Assembly (NCBI RefSeq): GCF_900167465.1
Contig: NZ_FUWR01000019.1
Coordinates: forward strand, 1-59,052
DNA: 59,052 nucleotides
Reading direction: 5' to 3'
DNA from: Trichlorobacter thiogenes
Lineage (GTDB): Bacteria; Desulfobacterota; Desulfuromonadia; Geobacterales; Pseudopelobacteraceae
Shown here: one piece after another, positions 1 to 7,777 of the stretch
How the letters are laid out: each line of letters starts with the position of its first letter
Position numbering within the stretch: the first letter of the stretch is position 1
The notes under the pieces: model-generated
Database searches by the model: none
Seen by the model: only the letters and a program-made list of their open reading frames with translations
Told to the model about the DNA's origin: nothing
Translations under genes and position numbers: made by a program

Positions 1-12
1 TGACGTTACCCC
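1..12 (+). repeat. Left terminal inverted repeat of the IS
   Basis: TGACGTTACCCC, perfect inverted match to 1199-1210. It starts at base 1, so the window or contig boundary coincides with the element edge. Confidence 0.9.
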
Positions 13-73
13 CTGTAACTGATCCATTGCCAGCTTAGCGATTTCGGTCTAGAACTCCCAGAGGAGACTAGAC

Positions 74-340
74 ATGAAAACGAAGCGTTTTACAGAAGAG
101 CAAATTATCGGCATCCTGAAACAGGCCCAGGCCGGTATGAAGGTGGCTGACCTTTGCCGGATGCACGGTATCAGTGATGTAACCTTCTACAACTGGCGCA
201 GCAAATTTGGTGGCATGGAAGTCTCTGACGCCAAACGCCTGAAACAGCTTGAAGACGAGAACCGGAAACTCAAGCAGATGCTTGCTGACAGCATGCTTGA
301 GAATAAAGCCATCAAGGACGTTCTTTCAAAAAAGTGGTAA
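74..340 (+). CDS. IS3-family transposase OrfA
   Basis: This 88-residue protein is the DNA-binding half of the transposase. Residues 5-45 form a helix-turn-helix (FTEEQIIGILKQAQAG, then LCRMHGISDVTFYNWRSKFG), followed by a leucine-zipper-like stretch (KRLKQLEDENRKLKQML) that mediates oligomerisation in this family. The sequence is very close to the IS407-group consensus. An AGAGGAG ribosome site lies about 6 bases upstream of the ATG. The frame ends in TAA at 338-340, just after the slippery A6G, and overlaps orfB by 7 bases; the family makes the active OrfAB fusion by -1 slippage here. Confidence 0.93.
   Translation: MKTKRFTEEQIIGILKQAQAGMKVADLCRMHGISDVTFYNWRSKFGGMEVSDAKRLKQLEDENRKLKQMLADSMLENKAIKDVLSKKW
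328..334 (+). other. Programmed -1 frameshift site (A AAA AAG)
   Basis: AAAAAAG at the orfA/orfB junction. orfA and orfB differ by -1 frame, and this heptamer is the standard slippage signal of IS3-family elements. Role inferred from position and family knowledge. Confidence 0.8.
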
Positions 341-1206
341 CGCCTGCCGCCCGGCGAAAGGTGGTGGTCTTTCTCATGGAGATCCACCAGCTCAGTGAAC
401 GACGGGCCTGTGTAATAGTCGGGCTGTGCCGGAGCAGTCATCGGTACCAGGCGAAGCCAAAGAACGATGAGGCCATCAGATCACGCCTGCGTGAGCTTGC
501 TGAACAACGTCGCAAGTTTGGCGCTCCCCGTCTGCATACCCTGCTGCGTCGGGAAGGGCACCTGATTAACCACAAGCGCACAGAACGGCTCTATCGCGAG
601 GAAGGCCTCTCACTCAGACTAAAGAAGCGCAGGAAGCGTATCAGCCATCTCCGTGTGGTCTTGGACAAACCAGAACGGATCAACCAGCATTGGTCCATGG
701 ACTTTGTATCTGACAGCCTCTACAACGGCAGACGTTTCCGGGTTCTGACCGTGGTAGACAACTTCAGCCGTGAATGTCCTGTGCTTGAAGCAGACCACTC
801 GCTGACCGGCCAGCGGGTTTCCAGAATCCTTGAACGCATGGCCTTGACCAGAGGTCTGCCGGAAGTCATCACCGTTGATAATGGGCCGGAGTTCATCAGC
901 AAGGCACTGGATTTGTGGGCCTTTGAAAACAACGTCAGGCTCAGATTTATTCAACCGGGGAAACCGGTTCAAAACGCATACATCGAAAGCTTCAATGGAA
1001 AGTTCAGGGACGAATGCCTCAATGACAATGTTTTCGTCAGCCTGAACAGCGCACGACAGATAATCGAGAACTGGCGGCTGGACTACAATTCTGAAAGACC
1101 ACACAAGTCGTTAAACAAAATGACGCCAGAAGAATTTGTTGCAAAACATAATCAGAACCAAAAGGCCGAAAACACTAAGCTAAAACTGGTTCAGTCAATG
1201 GGGTAA
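334..1206 (+). CDS. IS3-family transposase OrfB (DDE integrase catalytic domain)
   Basis: This 290-residue protein is the catalytic half of the transposase. An HTH_21-type segment (RKFGAPRLHTLLRREG) precedes an rve integrase core: first Asp in WSMDFVSD, second Asp in TVDNGPEFIS, Glu in YIESFNGKFRDECL. All three metal-binding acidic residues are present. The frame opens at a GTG inside the slippery site, so it is probably translated mainly as the OrfAB frameshift product. Its stop lies within the right terminal repeat. Length and motifs are normal for the family, so no decay is evident. Confidence 0.94.
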   Translation: MVTPAARRKVVVFLMEIHQLSERRACVIVGLCRSSHRYQAKPKNDEAIRSRLRELAEQRRKFGAPRLHTLLRREGHLINHKRTERLYREEGLSLRLKKRRKRISHLRVVLDKPERINQHWSMDFVSDSLYNGRRFRVLTVVDNFSRECPVLEADHSLTGQRVSRILERMALTRGLPEVITVDNGPEFISKALDLWAFENNVRLRFIQPGKPVQNAYIESFNGKFRDECLNDNVFVSLNSARQIIENWRLDYNSERPHKSLNKMTPEEFVAKHNQNQKAENTKLKLVQSMG

Positions 1207-1842
1207 CGTCATATTTATAATGCAGTCTAATAAGTTATAAACATCAGTGGTTGGATTACCTCTATCATTATCTTCTTCGTGACGACGTTTATTTATTCTA
1301 ATGGCTCTGCACTTGGCAATTTCATAGTTGTCAGCAATTAAATCATAATCTACAGTAGGATTGTCTTCATGGTGGTATTGAGGCATTTCTTTGTTGAGTC
1401 GTCTATGTAGATCATCTCGATGGATATATGCATCATGGTCTTTAAGATGTAAAAATGGCCAAATCTCAAAGCATGGATTGGATATGCAAATATGTATTTT
1501 GTTATTTAAAGCAAGGTTGATAGCGGCTGGTATATTAGGGTGGTCATCTATATCCATAACTGACCATACGCAGAATGCTCTTCTATAACTATCTCCTTTT
1601 TTCCTTGCTTTAATAAGTAATTTTCTTTTTAGTGCAACAGCCTCTTCTACAACAGTCAGCGGGACTCCTACACCTTTAATGGGGAATACCTTAACAAGTT
1701 TATTAATGTGTTTTTTTGAAAACTTTTCTATGTAATCAGGCTCAGTAACCTTTCCTTCACACAGAACATAAATTTCAATTTTAGGCAAAATTATATTTTG
1801 CTTTCTTTTTAGACTTGGTGCTTTAGGCGGCTTACTCATCAT
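1195..1842 (-). CDS. RloB/AbiLii-like TOPRIM protein, 3' end hit by the IS
   Basis: This 215-residue protein matches the RloB family, a TOPRIM-like putative nuclease found with RloA ATPases and in abortive-infection systems such as AbiL. Visible motifs are CEGKVTEPDY (residues 28-37; Glu of the TOPRIM core), VMDIDDHP (about 95-102; acidic pair) and SNPCFEIWPF (121-130). The start overlaps the end of the upstream ATPase gene by 11 bases, indicating coupled translation. The last four residues (TLPH) and the TGA stop are encoded by the inverted repeat of the neighbouring IS, so the native C-terminus is lost. RloB proteins normally end close to the NP(S/T)T motif, present here as NPTTDVYNLL, so the loss is probably short and the protein may still work. 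Composition is strongly A+T-rich, unlike the flanking core genes. Confidence 0.82.
   Translation of the reverse strand: MMSKPPKAPSLKRKQNIILPKIEIYVLCEGKVTEPDYIEKFSKKHINKLVKVFPIKGVGVPLTVVEEAVALKRKLLIKARKKGDSYRRAFCVWSVMDIDDHPNIPAAINLALNNKIHICISNPCFEIWPFLHLKDHDAYIHRDDLHRRLNKEMPQYHHEDNPTVDYDLIADNYEIAKCRAIRINKRRHEEDNDRGNPTTDVYNLLDCIINMTLPH
1199..1210 (-). repeat. Right terminal inverted repeat of the IS
   Basis: GGGGTAACGTCA, reverse complement of bases 1-12. On the minus strand it supplies the last codons read by the rloB-like gene. Confidence 0.9.
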
Positions 1843-3115
1843 AATTTTCCTTATAGAGGGTTTGATCCTTAAAACTACCTAAATATGGTATGCCTCCGTA
1901 TCTGCCTTGTAGGTACCCCTCTTCAAAATTATCATTTTGGCGTGACTTTATTTCAGCTAGAGATATTAATTCGGTGGCTCCAGTAAGGTTCTTTTCAGTA
2001 AACCAAATTTCATCCCTTCTTAAATATTTGTTTGAGAGCAAATTGGTATCATGAGTGGTAAATAATAATTGAGCATACTTTCTATTGATTTCTGGATTGT
2101 TAAATAGTTCTATCAGTTTAATGCAAAGATGTGGATGCATACTAGTATCTATTTCATCTATTACCAGCGTTGCTCCCGCGGCTAGACAGGTTAAAATAGG
2201 CCCAATCATTTTAACCAAAGCTTGGGTTCCTCTGCTTTCATCTCGAATATCGAAATATATTTCTTCTCCTTCTGCTCCCCTGTGTGCGAACTTTACTTGT
2301 TTTTTTTCAACGTTTGACTTCATGTTGAAATTAGAGTGATTACTAACTAATTCTCTTATTTTCTTGTCTAATTCATAAACTTCATCTGGTGGCTTTACCT
2401 CTTCAAATTTCGAATTTACAATGCCAATATCAGCGTCTTTCAAAAACTCTATCATGATATCCTTAGTTTTATCATTAGCTAATAAATCGTATGACATCTC
2501 ATTGTCTTTGAACTGATTAAAACTAAATATGAAGTTATTTTTAAAATATTTATATAAATCTAATAATTTCTCATTATTGTTCTGTGCTGCAACTGATATA
2601 AATAAGCTATTTATTCTGGTCATAGATTCTATTACTCTATTTTTTCCCTTTAAAAACTTGCCAAAATACATAGCTTCGCCGTGCTTTCTATAATACCATA
2701 CTTGTTTAGTGCCATGTGGATATGCATATAACCATTCTTCTATAATCTTTTCATCGTCAATTATATATCCAAAATGATATCTAACTGATTTGTGGATAAA
2801 ATCACAATCGAACCGCGATGGTTCTTTTGAGTATTTGGAGTCGAGCTTAAAAGCATTTCTACTTATACCCCCTTCAATTGATCCTCGCATATGTGAAGAC
2901 AAAATACCGCTAACGAAAAAGTGCAATGCTTTTAAAATATTTGTCTTTCCTGAAGCATTTGCACCATAAATTGATGCAACGGGGAGAACTTTGTTCTTAA
3001 ACCCCTCGATTTCGTACATAAAGCTTATTCTGTCTTTTAGTGATGATGCGATTAGTGATACTTCCTGATATTCACTAATGGATCGATAGTTTGAAATCCC
3101 GTATCGTAGTAGCAT
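1832..3115 (-). CDS. RloA/AbiLi-like AAA ATPase (defence partner of RloB)
   Basis: A 427-residue ABC-type AAA ATPase. Walker A is GANASGKTN (51-59), an ABC-like signature region ESRGTQ sits near 290, Walker B is LVIDEIDTSMHP near 316-327, and a TTHD switch His lies near 352. The N-terminus (RYGISNYRSISEYQEVSL) is typical of the AAA15/AAA21 OLD-like ATPases. In AbiL and Rlo systems such an ATPase is the sensor/regulator of the TOPRIM partner, which follows here with an 11-base overlap. PARIS-type systems pair a similar ATPase with a DUF4435 protein, but the RloB-type partner argues for AbiL/RloAB. The A+T-rich composition suggests horizontal acquisition. Confidence 0.85.
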   Translation of the reverse strand: MLLRYGISNYRSISEYQEVSLIASSLKDRISFMYEIEGFKNKVLPVASIYGANASGKTNILKALHFFVSGILSSHMRGSIEGGISRNAFKLDSKYSKEPSRFDCDFIHKSVRYHFGYIIDDEKIIEEWLYAYPHGTKQVWYYRKHGEAMYFGKFLKGKNRVIESMTRINSLFISVAAQNNNEKLLDLYKYFKNNFIFSFNQFKDNEMSYDLLANDKTKDIMIEFLKDADIGIVNSKFEEVKPPDEVYELDKKIRELVSNHSNFNMKSNVEKKQVKFAHRGAEGEEIYFDIRDESRGTQALVKMIGPILTCLAAGATLVIDEIDTSMHPHLCIKLIELFNNPEINRKYAQLLFTTHDTNLLSNKYLRRDEIWFTEKNLTGATELISLAEIKSRQNDNFEEGYLQGRYGGIPYLGSFKDQTLYKENYDE

Positions 3116-3154
3116 AAAAGCCCCTTAAAGATGACGTTGTGTTATTTTTGCGTT

Positions 3155-3184
3155 TATATATGTGCTTATTTTGCACAAAGTCAA
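3155..3184 (-). promoter_or_regulatory. Probable sigma70 promoter of the rloA-rloB operon
   Basis: On the minus strand TTGACT (3179-3184) is followed after 18 bases by TATATA (3155-3160), about 40 bases upstream of the rloA ATG. Inferred from consensus match and position only. Confidence 0.5.
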
Positions 3185-3310
3185 TATAAAAGACATAAAT
3201 GGCTGCTTTTAAGTCGGTGAATTTGGTTTTGTTAATAAGCTGTCTGGTGAAGAAAATGTGGCTTGCCTGACAAGTGACCATCAAGACTTGTCCATTTTTC
3301 TTCTTGACTG

Positions 3311-3359
3311 TGTCTTGAAAAAAAGATACTTCTTTTTAAGACAACTTATTTCTAAGACA
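3311..3359. promoter_or_regulatory. AAGACA inverted/direct repeat cluster, possible RHH operator
   Basis: TGTCTT (3311-3316) and AAGACA (3338-3343) form the ends of a near-palindrome whose arms continue as poly-A/poly-T, and a second AAGACA occurs at 3354-3359, directly before the ribbon-helix-helix gene at 3370. RHH regulators often bind paired 6-base half-sites in their own promoters. The link is inferred. Confidence 0.45.
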
Positions 3360-3369
3360 TGGGGCCGCC

Positions 3370-3876
3370 ATGACCGCCAAACAAAACGAAATACAGTTCA
3401 CGCTCAACCTGGACACCGAACTGCTTGAACGTCTGAAAGTTATGGCTGAGCATGCCGGACTGTCACGGCACAAATTAATGGTTAACCTTCTGACGACCGG
3501 TGTTGAGGAAATCGAATCGTTGGAATACGTCGGTATTTTCCAGGTAGCTCTGATTATTCGCAATGCGACCGAATCAAAAGAGAAGGCTGAATCTCGGAAA
3601 TCAGACGACATGAAGCCGTCTGAGATGCCGGTTCCCTTGCGTATCAACAAAGCAATTGTTGACCGTCTTGACCGCTTGTCTGTCAAGGTAGATTTGAAAC
3701 GCCAGCGTATGGCACGGAACATTTTAACGGTTGGTTTGGAAGAGTTGGAATCCGCTAGAAAAGTGAAATTAACAAACGTTGCACTTGCCATAAGGGATAT
3801 ACATGATTTGTTCAAAAACGCCCTGGAAGTCGGAAAAAACGCATTTCGGGCGGGAAGGGAGGTGGAAAATAAATGA
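3370..3876 (+). CDS. Duplicated ribbon-helix-helix DNA-binding protein
   Basis: This 168-residue protein contains two copies of the same beta-helix-helix pattern: residues about 9-46 (FTLNLDTELLERLKVMAEHA, then SRHKLMVNLLTTGVEE) and about 88-125 (VPLRINKAIVDRLDRLSVKV, then KRQRMARNILTVGLEELE). Each looks like an Arc/MetJ-type RHH half, so one chain could form the usual intramolecular dimer. Such proteins repress their own operons or control plasmid and ICE replication. The gene lies directly behind an AAGACA repeat cluster and is translationally coupled to the next small gene (ATGA). The DNA-binding role is inferred from fold pattern; the target is unknown. Confidence 0.7.
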   Translation: MTAKQNEIQFTLNLDTELLERLKVMAEHAGLSRHKLMVNLLTTGVEEIESLEYVGIFQVALIIRNATESKEKAESRKSDDMKPSEMPVPLRINKAIVDRLDRLSVKVDLKRQRMARNILTVGLEELESARKVKLTNVALAIRDIHDLFKNALEVGKNAFRAGREVENK

Positions 3877-4025
3877 TTGAGATTGACAGTAATAAACTGC
3901 CGATTCTGGTGAAAGCCAAAGGAAAAGGAGGCCAGTATGTTGATTACATTCTCAAAGCAACGAGAAACGGCATACAACTCATCAAGCCTGATAAGCTTAT
4001 GCTTCAGCTGCTTGAACAAAATTAA
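3873..4025 (+). CDS. Small 50-residue protein of the element
   Basis: The ATG overlaps the stop of the RHH gene (ATGA at 3873-3876) and is preceded by GGGAGGTGG (3857-3865), which supports real translation. The product starts MIEIDSNKLPILVKAKGKGG and ends in LQLLEQN. No family is recognised. It is basic at the N-terminal half, with no signal peptide or membrane segment. Coupling with the RHH gene suggests a joint role, for example as a cofactor or an antitoxin/toxin-like pair, but this is speculation. Confidence 0.55.
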   Translation: MIEIDSNKLPILVKAKGKGGQYVDYILKATRNGIQLIKPDKLMLQLLEQN

Positions 4026-4033
4026 CACGACAT

Positions 4034-4066
4034 GACCGGTGGTATTCCTTGGGAATGCCACCGGTC
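4034..4066. other. Long hairpin between the RHH unit and rep (terminator or replication-origin candidate)
   Basis: GACCGGTGGTATTCC and GGAATGCCACCGGTC form a 15-bp stem (one G-T pair) around a 3-base loop. There is no T-tract, so it is a poor intrinsic terminator. Lying 110 bases before a rolling-circle initiator gene, it could be the double-strand origin or an assembly hairpin. Confidence 0.5.
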
Positions 4067-4176
4067 GCACACAATTTAATTTACTGCCCCGTAAGCCAGC
4101 CAATCGTCACCAAACGTAGTAAGCCAAGCCATGGGCAACTTCCACGCGCTAGAACGCGCAGAAAGGACGTTGTTGT

Positions 4177-5334
4177 ATGGCTAATTTTGTATCTACAGGT
4201 GATGTCTGCATCGAATCCGATGCACTAACTCAAGCAAGCAATAACCCCGGCCGACCGGACGGAGTTGCCGGCCTGTTGGCCGGGACCCTGGCCGGATCGG
4301 CGAGACAGCCGCAGGCTGAGGCAAACCCCAAGCCCCCCTTAACTAACAGGGGGGCAGAATATTCAATCCCACCTGAAAACCGATCACTTCTTGATTGGTG
4401 CGCTTTTACCTTCAAACAGATTGAAGACCCTGCAAAGGTTTCAGAGCTTATCGGCATTGATCCTGCCCTTATGACTGACTGCACCTTTGGCTTTTCTGGC
4501 TATCGAAATTCCCTCAAATACGGAAATGTCAGCATCTACTATAACGGCCGCGAAGGAATGGGCTGTCATGTTGAAATGTCCGGTCAGGGCTGCCGTCAGT
4601 ATGAAGCACTCTTTATTGATTCCCCCTGGAAAGCCCTCTTTGAAACCGTTCTTGCCAATAGCGGTAAATTCACCCGCCTTGATCTTGCAATCGACAATGT
4701 AGATGGCGCTCTCAACATGGACCGGATCATGGCCGCCATACTTGACCATGACTCCCAAATCAGAACCCTCTTTGGTGAGGCTCGTCGGATTCAGAAAGTC
4801 TCATTCAAAACAGGGCAGGCGATCATAGGTGACACCATCTATCTCGGTTCAGCCAAATCACGCTTGATGATCAGAATATACAACAAAGCTCTGGAACTCG
4901 GCCTTGACGGTATCTATCTCCGTGTTGAAATCCAGCTGCGGGATGAACGGGCGCAAGAAGCTGCCAAACTCTTTGTCACTGATATAGATGTTGGTTCTCT
5001 GGCAGTCGGTATTATCAACAACTATTTCGCAATCATCAACGATGATGACTCAAACAAAAGCCGCTGTTCCCTGCAATCCTGGTGGGCTGACTGGCTGCAG
5101 TCAGCTGAAAAGATCAAGCTCTCCACGGAACAGGCAATCAAGCTTGTCTCCGACACCATGGAATTCATCAGAAAACAGTACGCTCCATCCCTGGCAATGA
5201 TCAACAAACACCTGGGCCGGTCTGACTTCAACTCCTTTGTGCAGGAAGTGCTTACAGACGGCTCTGAACGGATGACAGCCAAACATGAGCGGATACTTGC
5301 CGCCTCTGAAGCACAGGGAGGCAGCAATGAGTAA
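4177..5334 (+). CDS. Rolling-circle replication initiator (Rep_trans family)
   Basis: This 385-residue protein resembles the Rep_trans initiators of filamentous-phage, plasmid and ICE origin, which nick the double-strand origin through an active-site Tyr. Residues 1-65 are a low-complexity, poorly conserved tail. The core starts at LLDWCAFTF (71-79) and contains FTRLDLAIDNVDG (165-177), GDTIYLGSAKSRLMIRIYNK (218-237) and YLRVEIQLRDERA (247-259), the block pattern of this family; the Tyr in RIYNK or IYLGS is the likely nucleophile, not proven. The ATG follows AAAGGA. It overlaps the next gene by 8 bases. It implies that the element replicates, at least transiently, as a circle. Confidence 0.75.
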   Translation: MANFVSTGDVCIESDALTQASNNPGRPDGVAGLLAGTLAGSARQPQAEANPKPPLTNRGAEYSIPPENRSLLDWCAFTFKQIEDPAKVSELIGIDPALMTDCTFGFSGYRNSLKYGNVSIYYNGREGMGCHVEMSGQGCRQYEALFIDSPWKALFETVLANSGKFTRLDLAIDNVDGALNMDRIMAAILDHDSQIRTLFGEARRIQKVSFKTGQAIIGDTIYLGSAKSRLMIRIYNKALELGLDGIYLRVEIQLRDERAQEAAKLFVTDIDVGSLAVGIINNYFAIINDDDSNKSRCSLQSWWADWLQSAEKIKLSTEQAIKLVSDTMEFIRKQYAPSLAMINKHLGRSDFNSFVQEVLTDGSERMTAKHERILAASEAQGGSNE

Positions 5335-6838
5335 CACTGAATTTCCCTGTGCCTACCTTGAAGGAATGATAGATGTCTGTGAAGGAGAGGACGGGCAACT
5401 GGTCTTTCTGCTTCTGCGTGATGGTCAACTTGTTGTGGAAGAAAGCATCAAGGTCAACGGCGTGGTGCTGGTTCCACCACCGCCCAGCAAACTGCCATTT
5501 ACCATCCCCCGGCTTGTCGAGGTGCTGAAATACTATGAGCAAGACGACATGCACCTCTACGATGATCTACTTGCCTATTTAAAGCGTTTCTCTGCCCTGG
5601 ATGACCTGCAATGGTCCGTTGTGGCTCACTTTGTGTTTCTGACCTACCTGCATGACCATCACGATATTGATTATTGCCCGTACCTGCTTTTTTATGCGGT
5701 GCCGGAACGAGGCAAGAGCAGAACCGGCAAATCAGTTGCCTGTGTTGCTTTCCGGGGTATGCACATTGTTGAACTGCGGGAAGCTCTCATATTCCGCTAC
5801 AGCGACAACATCCGGGGAACCCTGTTCTTCGACATTATGGACATCTCCAAAAAGGCTGAACAGGGCGGCTGCTCTGATCTGCTGCTCTATCGTGCTGAGA
5901 AAGGAGCAAAAAGCGCCCGTGTGCTCCATGCTGAACGTGGGCCGTTTCACGACACCACCTATTTCGATATCTACGGGCCAACCATCATTGCCAGCAATGA
6001 ACAGGTTCACAAGATTCTGAACACGCGCTGTCTGCCTATCGATATGCCCAACCTGCCGGGAGACTATCAGAACCCCCGGCCTGAACTTGGCCTGGAACTG
6101 AAAGAACGGCTGACCGCATGGCGGGCAAGAAACCTGAACATTAACCTCCCGCAGTTCCCCCAGGTAAGCGGCATATCAGGCCGTCTGTGGGATATCACCA
6201 AGCCGATGCTGCAAATGAATGCCCTGGTAAACCCACAAGCCCGTGATTTGCTGATTACAGCCATTTTGGAAATATCTGAAAAGCGAACTGAATCAAAACA
6301 GGACACCACCGAGGGCCGTCTGGTGGCGGCGATCAAGGAGCTGACCGAAGAAAAAGGCTGTGAAGACTATCTGCGGTGGACCATCAGAACCTTTGAAATC
6401 AGCAACAAGTATTACGAGCATAGACCGGATGACAAACGGTTCCCGGTTAGCTGGTTTGGTAAGAAGCTGGCAAGCATGAGCATCAAGCAGCGAAACGTCA
6501 ACGGCCGATCTGAAATGGTTTTTACTGCTGAAGAATATGAACGACTCCTTGAACAGTATGGATTCACTGGTAGGGGTAACGGGGAAGGAAAAGCTCCCTC
6601 TATCGTCCCTCTACCTGAAAAAGAAGTGGAAAAACAGCTTGTTATTGAAGATGTAGAGGAAGGTAGAGGGAAGTCAGGATATGACGGTTCTCGCCGCAAA
6701 TTCAGCTGCCCTGAAGAAACTGAGATTTACTTTGAACGCTTGCAAATCATGATGATTGACGGCGGGTGCTCACGGCAAGAAGCTGAAAATGGTGCCTGGG
6801 AAGCGGTGTTGCAATGGAGGGAGGATCATGCGGTTTGA
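5327..6838 (+). CDS. Element-encoded P-loop ATPase, possible replicative helicase
   Basis: A 503-residue protein. I chose ATG 5327 because CAGGGAGG lies 7 bases upstream and the start overlaps the rep stop; the longer reading would begin inside rep. A Walker A-like motif GKSRTGKS is at 129-136, a Walker B-like TLFFDIMD at 165-172 and a sensor-like GPTIIASNE near 222-230. This resembles the ATPase core of phage/plasmid primase-helicase proteins, which commonly accompany initiators. The C-terminal third (about 330-503) is charged and includes a winged-helix-like segment (VSWFGKKLASMSIKQ). The precise family is not recognised; helicase function is inferred from its position next to rep. Confidence 0.6.
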   Translation: MSNTEFPCAYLEGMIDVCEGEDGQLVFLLLRDGQLVVEESIKVNGVVLVPPPPSKLPFTIPRLVEVLKYYEQDDMHLYDDLLAYLKRFSALDDLQWSVVAHFVFLTYLHDHHDIDYCPYLLFYAVPERGKSRTGKSVACVAFRGMHIVELREALIFRYSDNIRGTLFFDIMDISKKAEQGGCSDLLLYRAEKGAKSARVLHAERGPFHDTTYFDIYGPTIIASNEQVHKILNTRCLPIDMPNLPGDYQNPRPELGLELKERLTAWRARNLNINLPQFPQVSGISGRLWDITKPMLQMNALVNPQARDLLITAILEISEKRTESKQDTTEGRLVAAIKELTEEKGCEDYLRWTIRTFEISNKYYEHRPDDKRFPVSWFGKKLASMSIKQRNVNGRSEMVFTAEEYERLLEQYGFTGRGNGEGKAPSIVPLPEKEVEKQLVIEDVEEGRGKSGYDGSRRKFSCPEETEIYFERLQIMMIDGGCSRQEAENGAWEAVLQWREDHAV

Positions 6839-7160
6839 ACTCGAGTCTTCTGATATTGAAGCCATTGCAAGCATGGTCGTGGGTAAACTTACTAACAAGT
6901 TTGACGAGCTAAGACAAATAGCTGCGAAGGAGCACCTTGGAAATAAGACGCTTCCTTTGGAGGATGTTAAAAACTTGAAGCCAAAATCCAAAGTGGTCAG
7001 CACAAACGAACTACTTAAACTCACGGGGCTTTCACGGTCAACAATATGGCGGCTTGAAAAAGAAAAAAGTTTTCCCTCACGCCGTAGTCTTTCTGGCAAG
7101 CGTGTAGGCTGGATTCGAACAGAAGTAGATGAGTGGCTGGCAACTCGTAAGCGGTTATAA
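6828..7160 (+). CDS. AlpA/excisionase-like helix-turn-helix protein
   Basis: A 110-residue protein; ATG 6828 is preceded by GGAGGGAGGATC and overlaps the end of the ATPase gene by 11 bases. Residues 58-105 read as a MerR/AlpA-type winged helix: STNELLKLTGLSRSTIWRLE is the HTH, followed by FPSRRSLSGKRVGWIRTEVD, whose GWxxxEVDEW ending is the AlpA/Xis signature. Proteins of this type activate or assist excision of tRNA-integrated elements. The gene is the last before the tRNA-Cys target, as expected for a recombination directionality factor. Residues 1-50 are unrelated, possibly a coiled coil. Confidence 0.72.
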   Translation: MRFELESSDIEAIASMVVGKLTNKFDELRQIAAKEHLGNKTLPLEDVKNLKPKSKVVSTNELLKLTGLSRSTIWRLEKEKSFPSRRSLSGKRVGWIRTEVDEWLATRKRL

Positions 7161-7224
7161 ACACTTTGTGTGTGATTCGCTGAGTTGAGATGGTTGCAGG
7201 AGGTTCCATGAGAGGTTCCATGGA

Positions 7225-7259
7225 TAAAAAGAGGGGCTAGGCTTTGTTGCCTAACCCCT
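7225..7259 (-). terminator. Intrinsic terminator of tRNA-Cys
   Basis: On the minus strand an 11-bp stem (AGGGGTTAGGC / GCCTAGCCCCT, one mismatch) is followed by CTTTTT (7226-7231). It lies about 10 bases beyond the tRNA 3' end, between the element and the tRNA. Confidence 0.75.
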
Positions 7260-7268
7260 TGTTTTCTT

Positions 7269-7343
<75 letters not shown>

Positions 7344-7364
7344 GATGAACTTTGAAGAATTGTC

Positions 7365-7394
7365 TTTATATCTAACTTTTTAGGTGTCTGTCAA
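7365..7394 (-). promoter_or_regulatory. sigma70 promoter of tRNA-Cys
   Basis: TTGACA (7389-7394) and TATAAA (7365-7370) with an 18-base spacer on the minus strand; the -10 ends 22 bases before the tRNA 5' end. Confidence 0.75.
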
Positions 7395-7396
7395 GA

Positions 7397-7777
7397 TTAT
7401 TTGAATTTAATGGCAACACCGGCAGCACGATATTCTGTGGCGGGAAAAGCGGGAAACATGACAATAGTGATCTGGCGACTGGTGACTTCAGGGAAGATAA
7501 GGGCATCAGCTCCCATTTTCTGGGCCTCTTCACGGAGTGACTTTATGCCCCATTCCTGCAGTTTGGGATCGAACTTCAAATCATAATCAGTGAAGTAGAC
7601 CTCTCTGGTGATCTGGATTCTGCCAAGCTTCTCGTAAGGGCGCAAAAGCTCGTCTTGGGCCAGAACAGGCGGCAGGTCTTTGTTGTACGGTTTGGTCGTT
7701 GGTATGGCGGAGCAACCGGTCAATAGCGCCAGCAGGAGTGTCATAACACAGGTTCGCAGAAAGCTGACAGTTGCCAT
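7397..7777 (-). CDS. Small outer-envelope lipoprotein, RcsF/DUF4156-like
   Basis: A 126-residue protein. ATG 7777 is chosen because GGAGGA lies 9 bases upstream and the product then begins with a lipoprotein signal (MATVSFLRTCVMTLLLALL, lipobox LLTGC). The mature part has an alpha/beta pattern with LREEAQKMGADALIFPEVT, the helix-strand element seen in RcsF/DUF4156-type small lipoproteins where a conserved Gly-Ala-Asp/Asn precedes a strand. Function is unknown; surface stress sensing is only an analogy. It is a single gene between tRNA-Cys and yebC, transcribed away from yebC. Confidence 0.72.
   Translation of the reverse strand: MATVSFLRTCVMTLLLALLTGCSAIPTTKPYNKDLPPVLAQDELLRPYEKLGRIQITREVYFTDYDLKFDPKLQEWGIKSLREEAQKMGADALIFPEVTSRQITIVMFPAFPATEYRAAGVAIKFK

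Larger units (their letters stand above)
1..1210 (+). mobile_element. IS3-family insertion sequence (IS407-like), complete
   Basis: The first base of the window is the first base of the left terminal repeat. Left end TGACGTTACCCC (1-12) is matched exactly by its reverse complement at 1199-1210, and similarity continues imperfectly for about 15 more bases inward. Between them lie orfA and orfB in the -1 relationship typical of IS3 elements, with an A6G slippery heptamer at 328-334. Both ORFs are full length with all DDE residues, so the copy looks functional. The target-site duplication cannot be checked because the left flank lies outside the window. The right flank begins inside the rloB-like gene. 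Confidence 0.93.

Noticed and set aside
7202-7222. Direct repeat GGTTCCATG-n3-GGTTCCATG as an attachment site
   Set aside because: It lies beyond the terminator and does not match the tRNA-Cys 3' end; no second distant copy was noticed.
1211-7268. Duplicate of the tRNA-Cys 3' end marking the left boundary of the element
   Set aside because: No copy of the tRNA-Cys T-arm/acceptor sequence was seen inside the window, so the left boundary cannot be placed.
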